This document shows, piece after piece, positions 54,812 to 62,636 of a DNA stretch of 64,000 nt (positions are counted from its first letter, which is position 1; every line of letters begins with the position of its first letter). This DNA is from Glo-17 sp964637835 (GTDB lineage Bacteria > Krumholzibacteriota > Krumholzibacteriia > LZORAL124-64-63). The translations under genes and the position numbers were made by a program. Under the pieces are notes generated by a model. It was given only the letters and a program-made list of their open reading frames with translations, made no database searches and had not been told where the DNA came from. The stretch lies in the NCBI GenBank assembly GCA_964637835.1, contig CAZWYF010000005.1, positions 1-64,000 of the forward strand. The letters are read 5' to 3'.

Positions 54812-56800
54812 TCAGTCGCTGCGACCGGTGCCACGCGCCCCCAGCAGATCGCGCCCCGCCATCTCCGGCAGGGGCGCCACGCCGAAGCGGGCGAGGATGG
54901 TGGGGGCGAGGTCGCGCAGGTCGGGGTGGTCGCGGGTGAGGGGGCGATTGACGAGCAGCACGCCGGGGACCTCGTCGTGGGCCATGCAGTGGTCGCCGCT
55001 CCACTTGCTGGTGTTGTCGTCGAAGACCACCGGGCCCACGCCGCCGAGGGCCGAGGCGTTGCTGCCGCGCCAGCCGCGGTGGTAGCCGATGACCAGGTCG
55101 GGGGCGTCGGCGACGCGCGGGCCGGTGTAGGTCTCGGTGGCGAGGTAGACGCGCTTGATGGCCGGGGCGCCCACGTCGGGGTCGCGGACGGCCTCGAGCT
55201 TCTCGGCGAGTTCGGCCAGCAGGCGCGCGGCCTCGGCGCCGGGGCGCACCACCCCGCGGGCCTCGCGGCCGCGCAGGTTCAGGTAGAGCCCGTTGATGCC
55301 CAGGGCGTAGGCGCGGGTGCGGGGCCAGTCCACCCCCGCGAGGAACTCGACGTCGCCAGGCCGGACGCCCGGTTTCAGTGCCAGGTATCCCTGCTGCAGC
55401 AGCCAGGCGTTGAGGTGGACGTTGCGGTGGAACGGCGCGAAGCCGTGGTCGCTCATGATCATGATCACCGTGTCGTCGTCGCAGGCGGCCACCGCCTCGG
55501 CGATGACGCCGTCGAGCGCGGCGTAGAGGTCGCGCACGCGGTGGCGGTGGGCCGGGTCGCAGCCCGCGTGGGTGGGTGATCGCGGATCGAACCCGCGCCA
55601 GAACATGTGGCAGGTCTGGTCGGGAGAATTGAAGTAGAAGAACAGGAAGCCGGCGTCCAGGCGCTGGAAGCGGTCGAGCTCGTGGCGCAGCTGCGCGCGG
55701 CGCTCGGCGAGGACCAGCGCGCTCTGGGAGACGTAGTCCGCATCGGTCATCACGCCCTCGTCGAGGGCCTTGGTGTCCTCGGGCAGGCCCTGGGTGTAGA
55801 ACAGGCCCACCCCGTCGGCCAGTTCCCGCGCGTAGCCCGCCGGCGTGCTGATCGGCACCGCGGGCCGGCGCGGGTCGACCTGCATCGGGGTGACGTAGAG
55901 GCGCAGCCGGGGCGCCACCTCCATGACGTGGAAGCGGCAGATGCCCGTGATGCGCTTGACCAGCGGGATGAGCTCGAACTCGGCCGTCACCCAGTCGCTC
56001 CACTCGCCCGCGGCGAGGATCAGCTCGTCGTCCCCGACGGAGAGGTGGACGCGCGCCCTGGCGGCGTCGACCCGGATCGCCACCGGCAGGCCGGTCCGGG
56101 GCTCGTCGCGGTGGTGGCGGTTGATGGGACCGGCGATGACCACCTCGGCCCGTCCGTCGCCATCGAGGTGGACGGGGATCACCTGGCCGCCCGAGACCTC
56201 CCTGGCGACCAGGGGGTCATCGGTGACGTAGGTGAAGAGGCCGAAGGTGTTCTGCAGGTCGGGCGTGCCCATGCCGCTGAGCGTCCGGGCCTCGGACGCG
56301 GCCGGTGGGAAGTTGGCCGGAACCTTGAACACCGTCGCATCGATGCCCGCCTGGTCGAGGAGGGTCCAGAACGCGGTGCCCGCCCGGTGCCGGACCAGGG
56401 TGGGTTCGCCCCGCGGCAGCCGGTACTGCCCCACCGTCCAGTATTCCGTGGGTGGGCGCAGCTCGCCGCCGGAGAGGTAGGGGGAGGGCCCGGCGGGATC
56501 GCGGTGGATGAAGTCGAAGATGCCGTGGCCGCCGGGGTCGAGGCCGGTGATGACCGTGGACCACGCCACCGGCGACTGCGGCGGCATGGTGGTGCCCAGC
56601 TCGTGCAGGTGCCAGCCGCCGGCCAGGAGCCGGTCGACCTCGGGCATGACGCCCTCGGCGCGGTAGGTGGCCAGCAGGTCGGGGTCCAGGCCGTCGAGGC
56701 CCAGCACGAGCATCCGCGGCCCGGCCGCGGCGAGCTGGGTCCAGCCGAGGGCGACCATCAGCCAGACCGCGGCGCCCGTCCGCCGCGCCCTCGACACCAT
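54812..56800 (-). CDS. Secreted alkaline-phosphatase-superfamily phosphodiesterase
   Basis: A 662-residue exported enzyme of the type I phosphodiesterase/nucleotide pyrophosphatase group. After a signal peptide (about 1-26), LVLGLDGLDPDLL gives the first metal Asp, and SPVAWSTVITGLDPGGHGIFDFIHRD the presumed nucleophile Thr. FFYFNSPDQTCHMFW gives Asp/His and MIMSDHGFAPFH the DH metal pair, with GDHCMAHDEVPGVLLVN at the end. Its ATG overlaps the preceding sulfatase-like gene's stop as TGATG, so the two enzymes are coupled and probably act on related phosphate or sulfate esters. Confidence 0.87.
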   Translation of the reverse strand: MVSRARRTGAAVWLMVALGWTQLAAAGPRMLVLGLDGLDPDLLATYRAEGVMPEVDRLLAGGWHLHELGTTMPPQSPVAWSTVITGLDPGGHGIFDFIHRDPAGPSPYLSGGELRPPTEYWTVGQYRLPRGEPTLVRHRAGTAFWTLLDQAGIDATVFKVPANFPPAASEARTLSGMGTPDLQNTFGLFTYVTDDPLVAREVSGGQVIPVHLDGDGRAEVVIAGPINRHHRDEPRTGLPVAIRVDAARARVHLSVGDDELILAAGEWSDWVTAEFELIPLVKRITGICRFHVMEVAPRLRLYVTPMQVDPRRPAVPISTPAGYARELADGVGLFYTQGLPEDTKALDEGVMTDADYVSQSALVLAERRAQLRHELDRFQRLDAGFLFFYFNSPDQTCHMFWRGFDPRSPTHAGCDPAHRHRVRDLYAALDGVIAEAVAACDDDTVIMIMSDHGFAPFHRNVHLNAWLLQQGYLALKPGVRPGDVEFLAGVDWPRTRAYALGINGLYLNLRGREARGVVRPGAEAARLLAELAEKLEAVRDPDVGAPAIKRVYLATETYTGPRVADAPDLVIGYHRGWRGSNASALGGVGPVVFDDNTSKWSGDHCMAHDEVPGVLLVNRPLTRDHPDLRDLAPTILARFGVAPLPEMAGRDLLGARGTGRSD

Positions 56801-58260
56801 CAGTACCCCAGCGTCCGCAGCCGGCGCCGTTCTTCCTCGTCCAGGCTGACCGTCGGGGGCGCGGCGCCGGTGTGCAGGATGGCGGCGAGCCGGGTCTCGT
56901 CGGCCAGGGCCTCGTCCAGGCGGGCGCGCAGCGCGGCGACCACCTCCGGGTGGTCGGCCTGCACGTCGCGGGTCTCCTGCGGGTCGCGATCGAGGTCGTA
57001 GAGACCGAGGACCGTGCCGGTGCGTGCCGGCGTGACGCCGTCCGCGACGCCGGTGGTGTCGGTCATCGCGACCAGCGACCACCACGTGTCCTGCTCCAGG
57101 CCCACCAGCGCCGACGGCTGCAGGCCGAGGCCGCGGCGGTGGCCGTCGATGAGGAAGTCGCGGTCGGGGAAGTAGCCCGGCGGATCCTCCATCAGCGGCC
57201 GCAGCGACAGCCCCTGCATGGGCCCGGGGGCCGCGAGGTCCGCGTAGTCGAGGATGGTGGGGGCGAGGTCCAGCAGGCTGACCGGCGAGAAGACCACCTT
57301 GCCGGCGGGCAGCACGCCGGGCCAGACGATCAGCAGGGGCACCTCGCGGACCTCGCTGTAGGGGGAGGCGTGCAGGTAGCCGCCATGTTCGCCCAGCTCC
57401 TCGCCGTGGTCGGCGGTGACGATGACCATGGTCCCGTCGGCGAGGCCGCGCGTGCGCAGCTCCTTCAGCAGGGGGCGCAGGCGGTGCAGGTCCAGGGAGT
57501 GGACGGCCGCATGATAGGCGCGGCGGAGCAGGTCGGGATCATAGGCAGCGAGATCCCAGTGGCCGTCGGCGGTGACCGCCGGGTCGGGATAGGGGTCGCG
57601 GATGCCGTGGTAGTGGCGGTCGATGCCCCGCAGGGTCCAGTACGGCAGCAGGTAATCATGGTCCACCGGCACGGTGTGCGTGTCCATGAAGTGGAAGAAC
57701 AGGAAGAAGGGCCGGGTGGCGAGGTCGTCCTCGAAGGACCAGTGGCGGGTCCAGGCGCGGGTGGGCGCGAAGACCGGCTGGAAGCGGTACTGCGCCATGC
57801 CGCGGTCGAACCCGAAGCGCGCGTCCAGCCAGTGGTTGTCCGCCGGGAACCCGGCGCAGACGAAACCTGCCTGGTCGAGGGTCTCGGCCAGCATGGGCAC
57901 GTGCTCGGGGACCGCGCGATCGGCGCCCGCCCGCACCACTCCCGGGGACAGGCCGGTGAACATGGCGACGTGGGCGGGCAGGGTCCAGCCCATGGGGCTG
58001 AGGCAGCGCATGAACAGCACGCCATGGTCGAGCAGCGAGTCCAGGGCGGTGGTGGCCAGCGGCCCCGGGTTGCCGTAGGTGGGCAGGCTGGCGCTGCGCA
58101 GCGTGTCGCAGGAGATGAGGACCGCCCGGCGCAGGGGGGCGCTGGCAGGCGGGGCCGTGCCGTCGGCCGCCCGGACGGTGGATCCGGCGAGGGGGGCGGT
58201 CAGGGCCAGGGCCGCCAGGAGCACGACCAGAGCAGGGCGCGGGAGTGCGAGGGTCTTCAT
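56800..58260 (-). CDS. Sulfatase-like hydrolase lacking the formylglycine motif
   Basis: A 486-residue exported protein with signal peptide MKTLALPRPALVVLLAALAL (cleavage near VRA). The superfamily landmarks are ISCDTLRSASLPTYG (metal Asp), FHFMDTHTVPV, IVTADHGEELGEHGG (metal DH pair) and SLLDLAPTILDYA. The nucleophile position reads GWTLPAHVAMFTG, with Thr where active sulfatases have Cys or Ser in CxPxR. It is therefore unlikely to be a formylglycine-dependent sulfatase. A phosphotransferase or phosphodiesterase role is more likely. The stop overlaps the next gene's ATG (TGATG). Confidence 0.85.
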   Translation of the reverse strand: MKTLALPRPALVVLLAALALTAPLAGSTVRAADGTAPPASAPLRRAVLISCDTLRSASLPTYGNPGPLATTALDSLLDHGVLFMRCLSPMGWTLPAHVAMFTGLSPGVVRAGADRAVPEHVPMLAETLDQAGFVCAGFPADNHWLDARFGFDRGMAQYRFQPVFAPTRAWTRHWSFEDDLATRPFFLFFHFMDTHTVPVDHDYLLPYWTLRGIDRHYHGIRDPYPDPAVTADGHWDLAAYDPDLLRRAYHAAVHSLDLHRLRPLLKELRTRGLADGTMVIVTADHGEELGEHGGYLHASPYSEVREVPLLIVWPGVLPAGKVVFSPVSLLDLAPTILDYADLAAPGPMQGLSLRPLMEDPPGYFPDRDFLIDGHRRGLGLQPSALVGLEQDTWWSLVAMTDTTGVADGVTPARTGTVLGLYDLDRDPQETRDVQADHPEVVAALRARLDEALADETRLAAILHTGAAPPTVSLDEEERRRLRTLGY

Positions 58261-58385
58261 GGGAAACGAGGATACCCGGGATTCACGAAAAAGGCGAGAA
58301 GATATCACGGGAATGCGATGGTCGCGGCTCCGGCGGGCCCGGGCGGCCCGGGCAGGTGCCGGGGCCGGCTGGCGATGCCCGGCTT

Positions 58386-60590
58386 CTAGACCAGCCGCCC
58401 GGCGAACTCCGACGCGTTGCGCACCAGGACCGCGGTGCTGAAGCCGCGGACCATCTCGTCGAGGTGCCGGGCATGGTCGGCCTCGCTGCCCGGTTCGGGG
58501 TCCATCAGGCCGAGGAAGACGATGCTCGCGTCGCCGCTGGTCCGGTGCATCACCTCGACCACGGTCTGGTCGGCCGGCTTGACGATCACCTCGGTCTCCA
58601 CGCGGATGCGGCTCTCCGGCACGATGGCTGCCAGGTCCCGCTCCGCGCCGGCCCGCTCGCTCTCGCTGGAGACGATGCAGCGGACGGCGATGCGGGCGTC
58701 GCGCCACTCGTGGTTCAGGCGCAGCAGGTGGGCGAGCAACAGCATGAGGTCCCCGTTGCGCTGCTTGCCGCGCCACCAGATGTCGATGCGCTTGCGGCGA
58801 CCGGGCTCGAGCTGCCAGTTCAGCCGCGCGATGATGGTGCTCTTCTTCAGGCGCGACATCGCCCGCACCAGGCGCAGCTGGGCCGCGAGGCGTTCGGGCT
58901 TGCCTGGCCAGCCGAACATCACGGTGTTGGAGCGCAGGCCCGCGATGCCGTTGGCCTGGGCCACGCTCACCACGCCCGTCTCGAAGTCCGGCACGGCGGC
59001 CACCTCGCTGAAGGCCACCAGCTTCTCGCGGTCGAGGTCTTGGTCCATGGCCCGCTCGAGGCGGTCCAGCGCCTCGGTCCGCTCGGGCAGATCCCCGGGG
59101 ACCAGACGGCAGGCGGTGAGGATGCCGCGGTCCTGGTTCAGCCACGACGCCAGCCGCACCAGGCCCAGGCGCTTGCTGGTGTCGCCGGCGAAGACCAGGA
59201 TGTGCGGCCGCCAGCTGCGCGGGTCGGCCTCGTGGTCGCGCAGCTGCAGCAGGGCGAAGCGGGTGATGGTCAGCCAGAGGCCGGCGCGCACGTCGCCCCA
59301 GCGCTTCTGCATGGCGCGCCGGCGGAGCTGCAGGTAGAGCAGGCCCTCGAGCAACACGGCGGCCAGGCAGGCCCAGGGGCTGATCATGAACATCACCGCG
59401 ATCGCACCCAGCGATCCGAGCAGCGACACCCACCACGGCACGCCGATGGTGGGCCGGTAGGAGGGATCGCCCGCCAGGCGCTCGAAGGCCGCGCTCAGGT
59501 TGATGGTCACGTAGAGCGTCAGGAAGAGGATGGTGACGAAACGCGCCACCTCGTTCAGCCCGCCCAGCAGCACGGCCGCCAGGGCGATGGCGCCGGCGAC
59601 AGCGGTGGCCACGGCCGGCTGGCCGGTGCGGGTGACCCGGGCCAGGAAGCGTGGCGCCAGGCCGTCCTGGGCCAGGGCCTGCAGCACGCGGGGGCCGCCC
59701 AGGGCGCTGCCGAACGCCGAGGAGAGGATGGCACCCCAGAGGCCGGGAAAGACCAGCCACGCGCCCAGCACGGCCACGCGCGTCCAGACCTCCACGCCGC
59801 CGGCCTGCAGGTCGGCCGGTCCGAGGCGCGTGGTGACCGACAGCAGCAGCGGCACCAGCAGGTAGACGAGCGCGCCGGTGCCCACGGCGGCCAGGGTCCC
59901 GCGGGGGATGGCGCGCTGGGGATCCTGCAGGTCGCCGCTCATGCCGATGCCGGCGGTGAAGCCGGTGACCGCGGGGAAGAACACCGCCAGGACGAACCAG
60001 AAGCCCTCCGGGGCAGTGGCCATGCTCGCGGTCAGCTCGGGCGCGCGCAGGCCACCGGAGAACACGCCGATCACCAGGGCGACCAGCGAGATCCCCACCG
60101 CCACCATGATGGGCAGCTGCAGCCGCAACGCCACCGCGGCGCTCTGGCCCGAGATGGCCGTCACCACGATCACGATCACCGCCGCCACCGCCTGCACCGC
60201 GGCCGGCGAGGCCTCGCCGCCGAGGCCGAGCGCGAAGACGGACTCGGCCAGGCCGAAGCTGTAGAAGGTGATGCTCAGGGTGCGGCAGAGGAAGAGCGGG
60301 ATGCCGATGGCTCCGCCCACCTCCAGGCCGAGGCTGCGGGAGATCATGTAGTACTCGCCGCCCACGCCCACGCGGATGTTGGTGGACAGCGCCGAGGCGC
60401 TCAGGGCGGTGATGCAGGTGATGGAGCTGCAGAGCAGCACCACCAGCAGCGTCAGCGGCAGGCCCAGGTTGCCCAGGACCCAGCCGAAGCGCAGGTACAT
60501 GATCAGGCCGAGGATGGTCAGCACGCTCGGCGTGTAGACGCCCAGGAAGGTGCCGAACGTGCGCGGCCGGCCACCGGTCGTGGCGGTCAT
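58386..60590 (-). CDS. SLC12-like cation-chloride cotransporter (APC superfamily)
   Basis: A 734-residue inner-membrane transporter. TFGTFLGVYTPSVLTILGLIMYLRFGWVLGNLG is the characteristic SLC12 first segment, then ISTNIRVGVGGEYYMISRSLG, PAVTGFTAGIGMSGDLQDP and SALGGPRVLQALAQDG, with about 12 membrane segments to residue 440. A 290-residue cytoplasmic C-terminal domain follows (WRPHILVFAGD...VFLGLMDPEPG), matching the regulatory domain of bacterial Na-K-Cl/K-Cl cotransporter relatives. Its ATG overlaps the STAS gene stop as ATGA. Ion specificity cannot be read from the sequence. Confidence 0.9.
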   Translation of the reverse strand: MTATTGGRPRTFGTFLGVYTPSVLTILGLIMYLRFGWVLGNLGLPLTLLVVLLCSSITCITALSASALSTNIRVGVGGEYYMISRSLGLEVGGAIGIPLFLCRTLSITFYSFGLAESVFALGLGGEASPAAVQAVAAVIVIVVTAISGQSAAVALRLQLPIMVAVGISLVALVIGVFSGGLRAPELTASMATAPEGFWFVLAVFFPAVTGFTAGIGMSGDLQDPQRAIPRGTLAAVGTGALVYLLVPLLLSVTTRLGPADLQAGGVEVWTRVAVLGAWLVFPGLWGAILSSAFGSALGGPRVLQALAQDGLAPRFLARVTRTGQPAVATAVAGAIALAAVLLGGLNEVARFVTILFLTLYVTINLSAAFERLAGDPSYRPTIGVPWWVSLLGSLGAIAVMFMISPWACLAAVLLEGLLYLQLRRRAMQKRWGDVRAGLWLTITRFALLQLRDHEADPRSWRPHILVFAGDTSKRLGLVRLASWLNQDRGILTACRLVPGDLPERTEALDRLERAMDQDLDREKLVAFSEVAAVPDFETGVVSVAQANGIAGLRSNTVMFGWPGKPERLAAQLRLVRAMSRLKKSTIIARLNWQLEPGRRKRIDIWWRGKQRNGDLMLLLAHLLRLNHEWRDARIAVRCIVSSESERAGAERDLAAIVPESRIRVETEVIVKPADQTVVEVMHRTSGDASIVFLGLMDPEPGSEADHARHLDEMVRGFSTAVLVRNASEFAGRLV

Positions 60591-60997
60591 TCCGGCCGCA
60601 ACGACCGCGCCGCCGCGGCGAGGGACTCGTGATTCGGCAGGACCAGGTTCAGCGACGTGACCTCCAGGATCGAGGTGACCCGTTCGCTGGCGCCGGCCAG
60701 AACCACGGTGTCGCCGTGCTTCTCGCGCTCGCGGAACAGCTCCACCAGCCAGCCCAGTCCCGTCGAGTTGAGCCACGTCACCTGCTCGAGGTCCACCACC
60801 ACGTCCTGGAAGGGGGTGCCCGTGGCCGCGACCCCCTGCACCAGCGTCGCGAGGCCCGCTTCCGGGCCGAGCTGGTCGTGCCGGCCGATGGGAAGCGCGG
60901 TCCCGTCCGGGTGCAGCAGGAGCAACTCGAGGTGGGTGCCGAAGCTGCCCTCGCCGCGGATCACGAGGATCGGGGGGCGCTGTCCGTCTGGGGTCAT
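60587..60997 (-). CDS. STAS-domain protein (anti-sigma-factor-antagonist-like)
   Basis: A single STAS domain of 136 residues. VVVDLEQVTWLNSTGLGWLVELFRER holds the conserved Ser of the D-S-x-G-type phosphorylation site (NSTGLG). VLAGASERVTSILEVTSLNLVLP is the following helix-strand, as in SpoIIAA/RsbV. AGGAGATCCCC precedes ATG 60997. It is coupled by ATGA to the SLC12-like transporter. It may therefore regulate that transporter rather than, or as well as, a sigma factor. The only PP2C phosphatase in the window is the LOV protein at 26435. Confidence 0.9.
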   Translation of the reverse strand: MTPDGQRPPILVIRGEGSFGTHLELLLLHPDGTALPIGRHDQLGPEAGLATLVQGVAATGTPFQDVVVDLEQVTWLNSTGLGWLVELFREREKHGDTVVLAGASERVTSILEVTSLNLVLPNHESLAAAARSLRPE

Positions 60998-61256
60998 GGG
61001 GATCTCCTGGTCACCGGGGTGCCGTCCAGGCCGGAGCGGCACGTGTCTGGTCATGCTTCCCGGCAGGATAGCAGGGAGGACCGGCCGGGGGCCAGCGAAA
61101 GCTCCGGCGAGGTCTCCGGCGAGCACCCGCGTGGACGGTCCCGGGTCGCGGGCGCGGCGGGCCCGACGGCCGGCGATCGACCGATTCGCGGTCAACTCCC
61201 TGTCTCCGGCGACGATACGACCCCCAGAAGCGTCCCTCGCCCGGAAGGAGCCCGCC

Positions 61257-62567
61257 GTGGCCACCCAGTACGCCACCCATCGCGACCGGATCCCGCCGGT
61301 GAGCCTGGACCTCAACGTGCGGGGCCTGCAGCCATCGGCCACCGTGGCGATCAACGAGCGCTGCAACCTGCTGCTGCGCGAGGGCCGGCAGATCTTCAAG
61401 CTGGGCCTGGGGCAGAGCCCGTTCCCGGTGCCCGGGTCGGTGGTGGACAAGCTGCGCACCCATGCCGACCGCAAGGACTACCTGGCCGTCCGCGGCCTCA
61501 CCGAGCTGCGCTCCGCGGTGGCCGACTACCACCGCCGCCGCCAGGGGCTGGCCTGCTCCCTGGAGGACGTGCTGGTGGGGCCGGGTTCCAAGGAACTCAT
61601 GTTCCTGCTGCAGCTGGTGTACTACGGCGACCTGGTGATCCCCACGCCGAGCTGGGTCTCCTACGCGCCGCAGGCCCAGATCCTGGGGCACAAGATCCGC
61701 TGGGTCCGCACCGACCGCGCCACCGGCTGGCGCATGACCCCCGAGCGCCTGGAAGCGGTCTGCGCCGAGGATCCCGACCGGCCGCGCCTGGTGATCCTCA
61801 ACTACCCCAACAACCCCACCGGCGGCACCTACAAGCTGGAGGAGCTGAAGCGGCTGGCCGAGGTGGCGCGGCGCTACCGGGTGATCCTGCTGTCGGACGA
61901 GATCTACGGCGAGCTGCACTTCCGCGGCCAGCACGTCTCGGTGGCGCGCTTCTATCCCGAGGGGACCATCGTCTCCAGCGGCCTGTCCAAGTGGTGCGGC
62001 GCCGGCGGCTGGCGGCTGGGCACGTTCCTCTTCCCGCCGTCGCTGCGCTGGCTGCTGGACGCCATGGCCGCGGTGGCCAGCGAGACCTTCACCTCCACCA
62101 GCGCGCCCATCCAGTACGCCGCCGTGCGCGCGTACTATGGTGGATACGACATCGAGAGGTACCTCTGCGACTCCCGCCGCATCCTGCGGGCCCTGGCCCG
62201 CCACTGTCATGATCGCCTCGCCGCCGCCGGCCTGGACGTGCCCGCGGCGCGGGGCGGCTTCTATCTCTATCCGGACTTCGGCCCCGTGGCCGAGCGCCTG
62301 CGCGCCCGCGGCCTGCTCACCGCCCGCCAGATCTGCGAGCGACTGCTGGACGACACCGGCGTGGCCATCCTGCCGGGCACCGACTTCGGCGGCTCCGTCG
62401 AGGAACTCACCGCCCGGCTGGCCTTCGTGAACTTCGACGGCGCGCGCGCCCTGGCCGCGGCCGAGACCGTCCCGCGCGACCACCCGCTGGACGAGGCGTT
62501 CCTGCAGACCTGTTGCGCCGGCACCCTCGCGGCCACCGAGCGGATCGGGGAGTGGGTGGCGGGCTGA
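61257..62567 (+). CDS. Class I/II PLP-dependent aminotransferase
   Basis: A 436-residue fold-type I aminotransferase, cytoplasmic. It shows LGLGQSPFPVP, YLAVRGLTELRSAVADY, VLVGPGSKELMFLL, VILNYPNNPTGG (PLP Asn), LLSDEIYGELHF and SSGLSKWCGAGGWRLG with the PLP Lys, then GGFYLYPDF. The pattern fits aspartate/aromatic-type aminotransferases, so a role in Phe/Tyr synthesis downstream of chorismate is possible but not shown. The start is GTG 61257 with GGAAGGAG upstream; no ATG matches the family N-terminus. The 259-bp upstream interval holds no other gene. Confidence 0.9.
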   Translation: MATQYATHRDRIPPVSLDLNVRGLQPSATVAINERCNLLLREGRQIFKLGLGQSPFPVPGSVVDKLRTHADRKDYLAVRGLTELRSAVADYHRRRQGLACSLEDVLVGPGSKELMFLLQLVYYGDLVIPTPSWVSYAPQAQILGHKIRWVRTDRATGWRMTPERLEAVCAEDPDRPRLVILNYPNNPTGGTYKLEELKRLAEVARRYRVILLSDEIYGELHFRGQHVSVARFYPEGTIVSSGLSKWCGAGGWRLGTFLFPPSLRWLLDAMAAVASETFTSTSAPIQYAAVRAYYGGYDIERYLCDSRRILRALARHCHDRLAAAGLDVPAARGGFYLYPDFGPVAERLRARGLLTARQICERLLDDTGVAILPGTDFGGSVEELTARLAFVNFDGARALAAAETVPRDHPLDEAFLQTCCAGTLAATERIGEWVAG

Positions 62568-62636
62568 CCGGGCCGTCATCGGTGACACCGACGCGGCGCC
62601 GGATCCAGGCCGCCGCGTCCGCTCCTCCGGCGCCGG

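Noticed and set aside
61257..62567. Aminotransferase assigned to tyrosine/phenylalanine synthesis
   Set aside because: Motifs fit several class I/II subgroups and the gene is 40 kb from the aromatic operon.
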